NCBI GenBank assembly: GCA_945947845.1
Contig: CAMEZN010000093.1
Span: forward strand, 1-6,849
DNA: 6,849 nucleotides
Source: an uncultured Mucispirillum sp.
Lineage (GTDB): Bacteria; Chrysiogenota; Deferribacteres; Deferribacterales; Mucispirillaceae
Direction of reading: 5' to 3'
The notes under the pieces are model-generated. The model had not been told where the DNA came from, did not search any database, and worked only from the letters and a program-made list of their open reading frames with translations. Every line of letters starts with the position of its first letter. The stretch's first letter is position 1. Of this stretch, positions 1 to 6,806 are shown one piece after another. The translations under genes were made by a program, and so were the position numbers.

Positions 1-164
1 CTACCTGCAATATATATATCTGTCATAGACATAAAAAATTCAAATACCATCATTACCATAATAGGCCAGCTCATTTTCCAGCTGTCTTTCATTAGGGGCA
101 TTAAATTTTTTACAGGATTAATAATTTTTCTCTTAACAAATGACTTATTTTCTTGTAACATCAT
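1..164 (-). CDS. MATE-family multidrug/Na+ efflux transporter, N-terminal fragment (cut by window edge)
   Basis: The reverse strand has an open frame running off the left edge, so only about the first 54 residues are visible. A short basic, polar N-terminus is followed by a hydrophobic segment beginning SWPIMVMMVFEFF and ending MTDIYIAG. The Pro near the start of the first helix and the Asp-x-x-x-x-Gly at its end match the opening of MATE (multidrug and toxin extrusion) inner-membrane antiporters, which typically exchange Na+ or H+ for cationic drugs or metabolites. Substrate cannot be told from this fragment. The start is uncertain: ATG pairs at 164 and 161 and an in-frame ATG at 179 are all possible, and none has a clear Shine-Dalgarno sequence. 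It is divergent from the heme operon, so the two share the upstream region, but no functional link is evident. The family call rests on the first membrane segment alone. Confidence 0.7.
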   Translation of the reverse strand, partial: MMLQENKSFVKRKIINPVKNLMPLMKDSWKMSWPIMVMMVFEFFMSMTDIYIAG

Positions 165-310
165 ACACTGCAATATCATATTATTAAAATATTTAAAAGA
201 GAAAATTATATTTTCTTTTAATATGTAGAAATTTTGTTAAATTTATAATATATACTTTATTTATATGCTTAAAAAGTCATAAGTTTAATATGAATGAATA
301 ATAATTAAGT

Positions 311-337
311 TTGCATTAATGGTTATAGTTTTATAAT
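311..337 (+). promoter_or_regulatory. Candidate sigma70-type promoter for the heme operon
   Basis: TTGCAT at 311-316 resembles a -35 box and a perfect TATAAT lies at 332-337, with a 15-bp spacer. If the -35 is read as TTTGCA at 310-315, the spacer is 16 bp. Transcription would start near 344, leaving a leader of about 30 bases before the first gene. That leader carries GAGAGG at 363-368, five bases ahead of the ATG at 374. The leader is too short for a riboswitch. In DNA this AT-rich, chance TATAAT matches are common, so the call is moderate. Confidence 0.5.
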
Positions 338-373
338 ATACTGCACATATTGATTATAGATTGAGAGGTTTTT

Positions 374-1165
374 ATGATTTCTTATATTTCTTTGATATTT
401 TATATGATTGCATTTATTCATATAATGCTTTTTTTACTCTGGGGCAATAAAAATGTCCGCAACCTGTTTAATATATTTATGGGTATAGGGCTGCTTTTTA
501 ATATTGTTGATATAGCATTAAGATATTTTAATACGGGAGCTGTTCCAACATCTACATTATATGATGTAATGAATATGGTATGTATTTCTTTTGGTATAAC
601 ATACTTTATTCTTTATGCAAAATATAGAAGACCTCTTATTGGACTTTTTATTTCACCATTTATGGTGGCAGCATCACTTGTATCAATATGTTTTCCACCA
701 AGTGTAAGCCCATCATACCCAGTAGTGGATTCTATTTGGCGATATGTTCACCTGCCATTTATTATTCTTGGAACAACATTTTTAGTAGCAGCATTTATAT
801 CATCACTAATGTATCTTATACAAGAATCACAGTTAAAAAAGAAAAATTTTGGTTTTATTTTTCAAAGATTTCCAGCTCTTGATACAATAGCAAATATAAA
901 TGACACATCATTACAAATAGGGTTTTATTTTTTCACAATCGGTTCAGCCCTTGGTTTTGTCTGGATGCTGCAAAATAATTTAGAAGAAATTTTATCATCT
1001 GCAAAAATAATATTTTCAATTCTAACATGGTTTTTATATGCAGTTTTAATGATATTAAAAAAACGTAAACCTATGACACCTAGGCAGACTGCTCAGTGGA
1101 CAGTTATTGGGTTTATTTTAATATTAGTAACTTATGTTGGCGTTGCTAATTTTCTACTGAGGTAA
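374..1165 (+). CDS. HemX/CcsA-family integral membrane protein (cytochrome c assembly domain, HemX-type)
   Basis: A 263-residue protein with about eight hydrophobic segments (roughly residues 1-22, 31-50, 64-82, 88-106, 125-149, 181-200, 210-228, 240-262), as in HemX/CcsA inner-membrane proteins. Family landmarks are visible: a VPTSTLYDVMN stretch (58-68), His126 in YVHLPFIILG heading the fifth segment, the cytoplasmic-type YLIQESQLKKK (148-157), PALDTI (167-172), and the C-terminal GFILILVTYVGVANFLL. The tryptophan-rich WWD heme-handling motif of true CcsA cytochrome c synthases is absent; the corresponding loop reads MLQNNLEEILSSAK (198-211). This places it with HemX/YpjD-like proteins. Bacillus HemX is known to lower HemA abundance, so a role in controlling glutamyl-tRNA reductase is a reasonable inference given that hemA follows six bases later. 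A role in cytochrome c maturation is less likely but not excluded. The start is supported by GAGAGG at 363-368. It is the first gene of the operon. Confidence 0.85.
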   Translation: MISYISLIFYMIAFIHIMLFLLWGNKNVRNLFNIFMGIGLLFNIVDIALRYFNTGAVPTSTLYDVMNMVCISFGITYFILYAKYRRPLIGLFISPFMVAASLVSICFPPSVSPSYPVVDSIWRYVHLPFIILGTTFLVAAFISSLMYLIQESQLKKKNFGFIFQRFPALDTIANINDTSLQIGFYFFTIGSALGFVWMLQNNLEEILSSAKIIFSILTWFLYAVLMILKKRKPMTPRQTAQWTVIGFILILVTYVGVANFLLR

Positions 1166-1171
1166 TCAAAT

Positions 1172-2461
1172 ATGTTAGTTGTTCTAGGTTTAAATCATAA
1201 TTCTGCTCCTGTAACAGTCAGGGAGCGAATGGCTATAAAAAAAGAAGAAATGGAAGGTCTTTATAAAAAATTTCTAGCAGAAAACAGTGTGCAGGAATTA
1301 TTTTTAGTATCTACTTGTAACAGAGTAGAATATTATTTTGTTATCAAAAATTATCTTTGTGATAAATGTGATATACATTCACCAATATGTGATAAATGCG
1401 AAATTTTAAATATTGTTGCCCAAAACTGCCAGCTAGCAGTGGAAGATTTATCACAATATACATATTTTGCTTCTGGTAAAGAAGCTGTTACTCATCTATT
1501 TGCTGTTGCATCAGGCCTTGATAGTTTAGTGTTAGGTGAGCCGCAGATATTTGGACAAATCAAAGATGCTTTTGAAATCTCAAAAGAAAATGGCGGTATG
1601 GGCGGCTTTTTAAACAGACTATTTGAATTTACACTAAAAACTGCAAAAAAAGTAAGGACTGTTACAGGTATCTCAGAAAATCCTGTATCTGTCAGCTATG
1701 CAGCTGTGGAACTGGCTAAAAAAATATTTTCTGATTTATCACTTGCAAAAGCAATGATAATTGGTGCAGGTGAAATGTGCGAACTTGCAGCAAGACATTT
1801 AGTTGGCTCAAATATCGGCTCTATAATAGTAACAAATAGAACTTTTGAAAAAGCTGTAAAGTTAGCAGAAGAATTTTCTGGTGATGCAGTAACATTTGAC
1901 AGGTTTTCACAAAAACTGCCAGAAGTAGATATTATTATCTCATCTACCGGCTCACCAGATTTTGTGGTTACTGCTGAAATGATAAAAGATGCTATGAAAA
2001 AACGTCCTTCCCGCCCAATGTTTTTTATAGATATTGCAGTGCCAAGAGATATTGACCCAAAAGGTGCTGAAATTGAAAATACATATATCTATGATATTGA
2101 TGACCTAAAAAGTGTTGTAGAAGCAAATAAAAAAGAGAGAGAAAAAGAAGCTAAAAAAGCATGGGATATTGTGCATAATGCAGCCTTTGCTTTTGATGAG
2201 CAGATGGAATCTTTAAAAATTACACCTGTAATAAAAAATATGCGCTCATACTTTGAAGAAAAAAGAAATGAAGAATTACAAAAATACTGTGAAAAATTTA
2301 AAATAACTGATGAAAAAGAAATAGAACATTTAAACTATCTTCTAACAGCTACTCTTAATAAAATACTTCATAAACCTTTTATGAATTTAAAAGAGCATGC
2401 AACTGATAATGGTAAATATTCTATTGCAGAAGTAATGGAAATAATATTTAAAAATAATTAA
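1172..2461 (+). CDS. hemA: Glutamyl-tRNA reductase
   Basis: HemA reduces glutamyl-tRNA(Glu) with NADPH to glutamate-1-semialdehyde, the committed step of C5-pathway tetrapyrrole synthesis, in the cytoplasm. The 429-residue protein is complete. The N-terminal catalytic domain begins LGLNHNSAPVTVRERMAI (5-22). The nucleophilic Cys49 lies in STCNRVE, and His108 in THLF aligns with E. coli His99. GLDSLVLGEPQIFGQIKDAF (115-134) is diagnostic. The NADPH-binding domain contains MIIGAGEMCELAARHL (195-210), and a charged helical dimerisation domain follows from about residue 315. Oddity: between STCNR and THLF the protein is about 10 residues longer than E. coli HemA and carries Cys63-x-x-Cys66 and Cys73-x-x-Cys76, each reading CDKC. 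The start follows the upstream gene by six bases; the GAGG at 1159-1162 lies within that gene's last codons, which suggests translational coupling. Function is secure; the Cys insert is unexplained. Confidence 0.98.
   Translation: MLVVLGLNHNSAPVTVRERMAIKKEEMEGLYKKFLAENSVQELFLVSTCNRVEYYFVIKNYLCDKCDIHSPICDKCEILNIVAQNCQLAVEDLSQYTYFASGKEAVTHLFAVASGLDSLVLGEPQIFGQIKDAFEISKENGGMGGFLNRLFEFTLKTAKKVRTVTGISENPVSVSYAAVELAKKIFSDLSLAKAMIIGAGEMCELAARHLVGSNIGSIIVTNRTFEKAVKLAEEFSGDAVTFDRFSQKLPEVDIIISSTGSPDFVVTAEMIKDAMKKRPSRPMFFIDIAVPRDIDPKGAEIENTYIYDIDDLKSVVEANKKEREKEAKKAWDIVHNAAFAFDEQMESLKITPVIKNMRSYFEEKRNEELQKYCEKFKITDEKEIEHLNYLLTATLNKILHKPFMNLKEHATDNGKYSIAEVMEIIFKNN
1358..1401 (+). repeat. 14-bp direct repeat inside hemA encoding two CDKC motifs
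   Basis: TGTGATAAATGTGA at 1358-1371 recurs as TGTGATAAATGCGA at 1388-1401 (13 of 14 bases identical, exactly 30 bp apart and therefore in frame). Each copy encodes Cys-Asp-Lys-Cys, separated by DIHSPI. The repeat coincides with the stretch where this HemA is longer than E. coli HemA, so a small in-frame duplication is a plausible origin. The coincidence is visible in the sequence; the mechanism is inferred. Confidence 0.7.
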
Positions 2462-2472
2462 TGGAGAGATAG

Positions 2473-3396
2473 ATGAAAAAGGAAGTGGTAATTGCTACAA
2501 GGGGTTCAAAACTTGCTTTATGGCAGGCAGAATATATTAAAAGTGAAATAGAAAATCACCATAAAGATATCTCATGCAGACTTGAAATAATAAAAACAAT
2601 GGGCGATAAAATATTAGATGTTCCTTTGGCAAAAATAGGCGGTAAAGGGCTTTTTGTAAAAGAAATAGAAACTGCACTTCTTGAAAAAAAAGCAGATTTA
2701 GCAGTGCATAGTATGAAAGATGTCCCTATGGAACTGCCTGCTGGATTAGAACTTTTTGAAAGCCCAGTATGCGAAGAACCAAATGATGCTTTTTTATCTA
2801 TAAAATATAATTCTCTTAATGATTTACCAAAAGGTGCCCGTGTTGGAACATCATCTTTAAGAAGAAAATTACAGCTTTTAGAATTAAGACCAGATTTAGA
2901 AGTGCTTGATTTAAGGGGAAATGTACAGACTCGAATGCAGAAATTAAGTGATGGGATATATGATGCGATTATCCTTGCATATGCAGGGCTTAAAAGGCTT
3001 GAAGTAACCGAAAATATAAAAGAAATACTGCCTGTTGAAAAAATGCTTCCAGCATCATGTCAAGGTATCCTAGGCATTGAAATAAGAAGTGATGATAATA
3101 ATATTAAAGAGATACTATCCTTTATTGGCCATAAAGACAGCTATACAAGAGCACTTTGTGAAAGAGCCTTTTTAAGAAAACTGCAAGGCGGCTGCCAAAT
3201 ACCAATAGGCTGTCATTCTGTGCTGAATGGCGATAAAATATATGTTAAAGGGATTATATATAACCTTGATGGCAGTAAAAAAATTGAAAAAGAATATACC
3301 GGTGATAGAGCAAATCCTGAACAGGTAGGGGAAAAATTAGCAGAAATGGTGCTTTCATCAGGCGGCGATGAAATATTGAAGGAAATTTATTTATAA
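2473..3396 (+). CDS. hemC: Porphobilinogen deaminase (hydroxymethylbilane synthase)
   Basis: HemC joins four porphobilinogens into the linear tetrapyrrole hydroxymethylbilane, using a covalently bound dipyrromethane cofactor. At 307 residues it is the usual length. The N-terminus carries IATRGSKLALWQAE (7-20). IGGKGLFVKEIE (55-66) and HSMKDVP (79-85) follow; Asp83 corresponds to the catalytic Asp84 of E. coli. GTSSLRR (125-131) and DLRGNVQTR (147-155) form the arginine-rich substrate and cofactor site. Cys241 in LQGGCQIPIG is the cofactor attachment cysteine (E. coli Cys242). The usual PA-x-x-QG-x-L-x-IE motif is present as PASCQGILGIE (193-203). Translation starts four bases after GGAGAG (2463-2468). 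The gene lies 11 bases after hemA and three bases before hemD, so co-transcription is nearly certain. Confidence 0.98.
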   Translation: MKKEVVIATRGSKLALWQAEYIKSEIENHHKDISCRLEIIKTMGDKILDVPLAKIGGKGLFVKEIETALLEKKADLAVHSMKDVPMELPAGLELFESPVCEEPNDAFLSIKYNSLNDLPKGARVGTSSLRRKLQLLELRPDLEVLDLRGNVQTRMQKLSDGIYDAIILAYAGLKRLEVTENIKEILPVEKMLPASCQGILGIEIRSDDNNIKEILSFIGHKDSYTRALCERAFLRKLQGGCQIPIGCHSVLNGDKIYVKGIIYNLDGSKKIEKEYTGDRANPEQVGEKLAEMVLSSGGDEILKEIYL

Positions 3397-3399
3397 TTT

Positions 3400-4104
3400 A
3401 TGAAAATCTTTGAAAGCCCAAAGCGAGTGCTTGTAACAAGACAATTTGAGCAGTCTGGGTCTTTTGTAAATGCACTATCTGCAAAAGGACATTACCCATT
3501 TTTACTTCCAATGATAGAAACAGTGCAGTTGTGCCCTTTTATTGAGCCCGGAGAATATGAAATTATTTTCTTTACAAGTGCTAATGCAGTAAAATATTTC
3601 GCACCGTATCATACAAATATTCATGGCAAAGCATATATTGCTCTTGGAGAAAAAACTGCTCATGCTATGGAAGTATTTTTAGGCATATCAAGCCATATTA
3701 CACCTACTGTTTATGATTTAGATAATGCAATGCAGATAATATATTCTATACCATTACAGAATGCCAGAATACTATCTCCCGGTGCAGAAAAACGGCTTGA
3801 ATTACCTATTGAACAGTTACAGGATATGGGGGCAGAAGTAATTACACCAGCAGTATATGAAACCACTTTTGCAGAATATCCAGAAGGATATGTTGATAAT
3901 TTTATTAGTGAAAATAAAATAGATACAGTTACATTTTGTTCGCCAAGTGCTGCAAAATCATTTTTAAGACAATTTAATGGAGATAAATCTCTATTAGATA
4001 TAGTTAGCATAGGCACAACAACAGCACATTTTCTTGATAAACATGGGATAGTATCCAGATATCCAGAAAATTTTACTGTGGAGTCTATGGTAGAAATAAT
4101 ATAA
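3400..4104 (+). CDS. hemD: Uroporphyrinogen-III synthase
   Basis: HemD cyclises hydroxymethylbilane while inverting ring D, giving uroporphyrinogen III. The family is poorly conserved, but the two-domain pattern is visible in this 234-residue protein: RVLVTRQ (9-15) and LPMIE (36-40) open the protein, IIFFTSANAVKYF (55-67) and IALGEKTAHAM (80-90) belong to one lobe, and ITPAVYET (148-155), TVTFCSPSAAKSFL (176-189) and VSIGTTTAHFL (202-212) belong to the other. It is a stand-alone HemD, not fused to a CobA/SUMT methyltransferase as in some lineages, and is slightly short. The start has a poor ribosome site: the nearest purine run, GAAGGA at 3378-3383, is about 16 bases upstream, inside hemC. 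Translation is therefore probably coupled to hemC, which ends three bases earlier. No other in-frame start would keep the VTR motif. Confidence 0.93.
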   Translation: MKIFESPKRVLVTRQFEQSGSFVNALSAKGHYPFLLPMIETVQLCPFIEPGEYEIIFFTSANAVKYFAPYHTNIHGKAYIALGEKTAHAMEVFLGISSHITPTVYDLDNAMQIIYSIPLQNARILSPGAEKRLELPIEQLQDMGAEVITPAVYETTFAEYPEGYVDNFISENKIDTVTFCSPSAAKSFLRQFNGDKSLLDIVSIGTTTAHFLDKHGIVSRYPENFTVESMVEII

Positions 4105-4119
4105 TATAAGGAGTATATT

Positions 4120-5088
4120 ATGTTTCCAATAACTCGTTCAAGAAGACTAAGGTCCAGCAAAAATATTAGAAGTATGGTCCGAGAAACAACTCTTTCAGTA
4201 AATGATTTTATTTACCCATTATTTGTATGCGAAGGAAAAGGGGTAAGAAATGAAGTGCCATCAATGCCCGGAATATATAATCTAAGTGTAGATGAAGTTG
4301 TGAAAGAAGCAAAAGATGCAGAAAGCTTAGGTATTAAATCTGTTATTTTGTTTGGTATACCAGACCATAAAGATGAAGAAGGCAGTGGTGCTTATGGTAA
4401 TGATGGTATTGTGCAAAAAGCTATAAAGGCTATAAAAGATTATACAGATTTATATGTTATTACTGATGTATGTATGTGCGAATATACAAACCATGGGCAC
4501 TGCGGTAGAATAATAAATGGTGATGTAGATAATGACAGCACATTAGATATGCTTGCAAGGGAAGCATTATCTCATGCAGAAGCAGGTGCAGATATGGTGG
4601 CACCAAGTGATATGATGGACGGCAGAGTTGCTGCTATTAGAACAATGCTTGATGATAATGGATTTGAAAAAATACCTATAATGAGCTATGCTGTAAAATA
4701 TGCTTCTGGATATTATGGCCCATTTAGAGATGCAGCTGATTCAACACCAGCTTTTGGCAGCAGAAAAACATATCAAATGGACCCAGCTAATAGACGAGAA
4801 GCATTAAAAGAAGCATTTCAAGATATAGAAGAAGGTGCTGATATAATAATGGTCAAACCAGCTCTTGCCTATCTTGACATAATAAGAGATGTTAAAGACA
4901 GCTGTGTTATACCTGTTGCATCATATAATGTATCTGGTGAATATTCTATGATAAAAGCAGCTGCAAAAAATGGCTGGATAGATGAAGAAAAAGTGGTTAT
5001 GGAAACCCTGCTTTCTATGAAACGAGCAGGAAGTGATTTGATTATAACTTACTTTGCAAAAGATGCAGCTAGAATTCTAAATCAATAA
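4120..5088 (+). CDS. hemB: Delta-aminolevulinic acid dehydratase (porphobilinogen synthase), Zn-dependent type
   Basis: HemB condenses two 5-aminolevulinates into porphobilinogen in the cytoplasm and normally acts as an octamer. The protein is complete at 322 residues. The catalytic zinc site is the cysteine-rich [14 protein letters not shown] (116-129), with Cys118, Cys120 and Cys128; this marks the Zn type, because Mg-only enzymes replace these cysteines. The two Schiff-base lysines are Lys193 in MSYAVKYAS and Lys246 in [10 protein letters not shown]. Glu231 sits 15 residues before Lys246, as does the allosteric Mg ligand of E. coli HemB, so allosteric Mg is plausible. A strong AAGGAG at 4108-4113, six bases before the ATG, fixes the start. 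It is the last gene of the operon, 15 bases after hemD, and is followed by a hairpin terminator. In pathway order it acts before HemC and HemD although it is encoded after them. Confidence 0.98.
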   Translation: MFPITRSRRLRSSKNIRSMVRETTLSVNDFIYPLFVCEGKGVRNEVPSMPGIYNLSVDEVVKEAKDAESLGIKSVILFGIPDHKDEEGSGAYGNDGIVQKAIKAIKDYTDLYVITDVCMCEYTNHGHCGRIINGDVDNDSTLDMLAREALSHAEAGADMVAPSDMMDGRVAAIRTMLDDNGFEKIPIMSYAVKYASGYYGPFRDAADSTPAFGSRKTYQMDPANRREALKEAFQDIEEGADIIMVKPALAYLDIIRDVKDSCVIPVASYNVSGEYSMIKAAAKNGWIDEEKVVMETLLSMKRAGSDLIITYFAKDAARILNQ

Positions 5089-5095
5089 TAACATA

Positions 5096-5128
5096 AAAGC
5101 AGAGATAGTAAAATATTATCTCTGCTTT
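5096..5128 (+). terminator. Hairpin terminator of the heme operon (possibly bidirectional)
   Basis: AAAGCAGAGATA (5096-5107) pairs perfectly with TATCTCTGCTTT (5117-5128). The stem can extend inward through a G-U and two A-U pairs to about 15 bp with an AAA loop (5111-5113). It begins seven bases after the hemB stop. The + strand U-tract is only the three T of the stem, followed by CATATAA, so termination may be leaky. On the - strand the stem is followed by TTTTATG, a similarly modest tract. Confidence 0.8.
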
Positions 5129-5145
5129 CATATAACTTATATAAA

Positions 5146-5940
5146 ATGCAGCATAAAATATTAGATTATCAAAAAAATACTATTCATTATTATATAAATA
5201 AAAAAGAAAACTTTAATAAAACAATACTTTTTACTCACGGCTTAACTGCAAATTATTCTATGTTTGAAAAACAAGTAGAATATTTTAAAGAAAAATATAA
5301 CATTATACTATGGGATATGCCACTACATGGTAACTCAAAACAATGTAATCTAATTTCATACAATAATACTGCTGATATAATTTACAACATTATGAAAGCA
5401 GAAAATATTAAAAATATATTTCTTGCTGGAATGTCTATTGGCGGTTACCCATGCCAATTTTTTGCAGAAAAATATCCAGATAATATTTTAGGTTTTATTG
5501 GTATTGATACAACACCAGTAGGTAAAAAATATTATTCAAACTTAGATAAGTGGTTTATTAAATATACATCATTTTTTGCAAATTTTTTCCCAGAAAAGGT
5601 GCTTAAAAAATCAATGGCTAAATCTATTTCAAAAACACAATATGCCTATGAAAAAATGAGAAATATTTACAAGATATATACAAAAGTAGATATAATAAAA
5701 CAAATAGATAGGTATTATAAACAATTTATAATAGAAAATAAAGATATAACTATTAAATGTCCTGTTGTATTGATAGCTGGCGAATATGATAAAACAGGTA
5801 AAGTATTACATTATTCAAAAGAATGGGCAAAAGATTTAAAAACTAATCTATATATAATAAAAAATGCTGCTCATTTTTCAAATGCAGATAATTATAAAGA
5901 AGTAAATGACATCATAGATAAATTTGTAAAAACATTATAA
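5146..5940 (+). CDS. Alpha/beta-hydrolase fold protein, substrate unknown
   Basis: A 264-residue, probably cytoplasmic alpha/beta hydrolase with no signal peptide or membrane anchor. The fold's landmarks appear in order: FTHGLTANYSMF (29-40) with the oxyanion-hole HG, LWDMPLHGNS (55-64), the nucleophile elbow GMSIGG with Ser97, the acid Asp215 in LIAGEYDKTG (209-218), and His243 in NAAHFSNADN (240-249). Ser97-Asp215-His243 should form a working triad. The region between about 130 and 195 is a charged, lysine- and tyrosine-rich cap. Substrate cannot be assigned; esterase, lipase-like or C-C hydrolase activity are all possible. It starts only 17 bases after the hemB terminator and has no recognisable Shine-Dalgarno sequence; the ATG is preceded by AACTTATATAAA. 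By eye it is richer in A/T and in Lys/Asn/Ile/Tyr codons than the heme genes, which suggests a different history. Nothing links it to heme synthesis beyond position. Confidence 0.88.
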   Translation: MQHKILDYQKNTIHYYINKKENFNKTILFTHGLTANYSMFEKQVEYFKEKYNIILWDMPLHGNSKQCNLISYNNTADIIYNIMKAENIKNIFLAGMSIGGYPCQFFAEKYPDNILGFIGIDTTPVGKKYYSNLDKWFIKYTSFFANFFPEKVLKKSMAKSISKTQYAYEKMRNIYKIYTKVDIIKQIDRYYKQFIIENKDITIKCPVVLIAGEYDKTGKVLHYSKEWAKDLKTNLYIIKNAAHFSNADNYKEVNDIIDKFVKTL

Positions 5941-5956
5941 AAATATGCTCAATAAA

Positions 5957-5980
5957 ATATTATATTTTTTAATATAATAT
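5957..5980 (+). terminator. All-AT hairpin after the hydrolase gene, possible weak terminator
   Basis: ATATTATATT (5957-5966) pairs perfectly with AATATAATAT (5971-5980) around a TTTT loop, 17 bases after the hydrolase stop. The stem has no G-C pairs and is not followed by an uninterrupted T-run, so it would be a weak terminator or RNA 3'-end stabiliser. In such AT-rich DNA it could also arise by chance. Confidence 0.3.
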
Positions 5981-6643
5981 ATATTATTTATTTATATTTT
6001 ATAATCACATAATATTGTCTAAATAAAAATAAATACAATAATAATATTCTTGGCACTGTATTAATTGAAATCAAAATTATAAGAGTTATCTTATCTATTT
6101 ATATTTTATTTATTTCATAGCCTGTTCAAAAAGATAAATAAACTTACTATTACTATACTTTATAATAACTTAACAATACAATATTACTATCTGCAATGCT
6201 GATACATAAAAATTTATACTTATTTCATTTTTCTGCTCTAATTTCAAAATATATTCTTTGTGTTTTAAATTTATTATGTTAGCTATCTGCACTTATTAAA
6301 ATAAATTACTTTTGGTCAGACATAAATCTCAAAAAAACATAGAAAAAGCAGATATTTGCAATCCAGTATCAATAGAAAAGCTTGATACATATAAATGATA
6401 GAATTAAATTAATTATATCAAATATCGCTTCATCTTGTTAGTAAATAGGAATAAAATTATTTATAGATTTTTATTTAATTGTTTTATATAAATAAATTAT
6501 GATATAATCAGTAAAAAGATATACTGCCTTGTTTATTAAGTTACAATATAGAAAAGCTGTCTATTAATACAATCAATAAAAATACTTGATTATAATTTTA
6601 TCATTTATTCTAGATAAATCTTATGAAACTTACTAAAAAAGAA

Positions 6644-6732
6644 TACTTCCTAAATTATTATGCAATTATTTTATATGAATAAATCCTGCTATACTAACTT
6701 AAAGAATATATATTTCTATGAGTTAGGAAGTA
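6644..6732. repeat. 10-bp perfect inverted repeat enclosing 69 bp
   Basis: TACTTCCTAA (6644-6653) is the exact reverse complement of TTAGGAAGTA (6723-6732). The 69 bases between them hold no gene. The pair could be the ends of a miniature inverted-repeat element of about 89 bp, or the base of a structured RNA. A related ACTTCCT appears again at 6773-6779 (as CACTTCCTT). No clear flanking target-site duplication is seen, so the identity is open. Confidence 0.4.
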
Positions 6733-6806
6733 ATATACACATAAAATGCTCATGCACTCACTAAAATAATGCACTTCCTTATGCATTTCAGGTCGCCTTT
6801 ACACAT

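Larger units (their letters stand above)
5941..6806. other. Long AT-rich intergenic region without a convincing gene
   Basis: About 865 bases with frequent stops in all frames. No tRNA, rRNA, CRISPR array or recognised riboswitch was seen. The longest coding-like stretches are about 40 codons on the - strand (6170-6292, from a GTG) and about 32 codons on the + strand (6300-6398, no start codon). Neither has a ribosome site, and neither is called as a gene. The region also holds an all-AT hairpin just after the hydrolase and a 10-bp inverted repeat at 6644-6732. It separates the + strand hydrolase from a presumed leftward gene beyond the right edge. Confidence 0.6.

Noticed and set aside
344..373. 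Possible riboswitch or attenuator in the heme operon leader
   Set aside because: The leader predicted from the best promoter is only about 30 bases, too short for a known riboswitch, and no terminator-like hairpin is seen before the first gene.
688..882. 64-codon + strand open frame inside the HemX-like gene
   Set aside because: It lies wholly within the well-supported HemX-like gene in another frame, has no ribosome site, and shows no family motif.
3711..4160. 149-codon - strand open frame opposite hemD and the start of hemB
   Set aside because: It is antisense to hemD, whose motifs are clear, and extends into hemB. It shows no motifs of its own and is best explained as a shadow frame.
6051..6060. 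GGCACTGT resembling the tip of IS6-family terminal repeats
   Set aside because: Only eight bases match, no opposing ACAGTGCC end is present, and no transposase remnant is nearby.
6366..6388. GTATCAA / TTGATAC hairpin with a nine-base loop
   Set aside because: Seven A/T-rich base pairs without a T-run are expected by chance in such DNA, and it does not border any gene.
6623..6682. 19-residue + strand mini-frame beginning MKLTKKEYF
   Set aside because: No ribosome site precedes it, it is very short, and it overlaps one arm of the inverted repeat; chance is likely in this composition.
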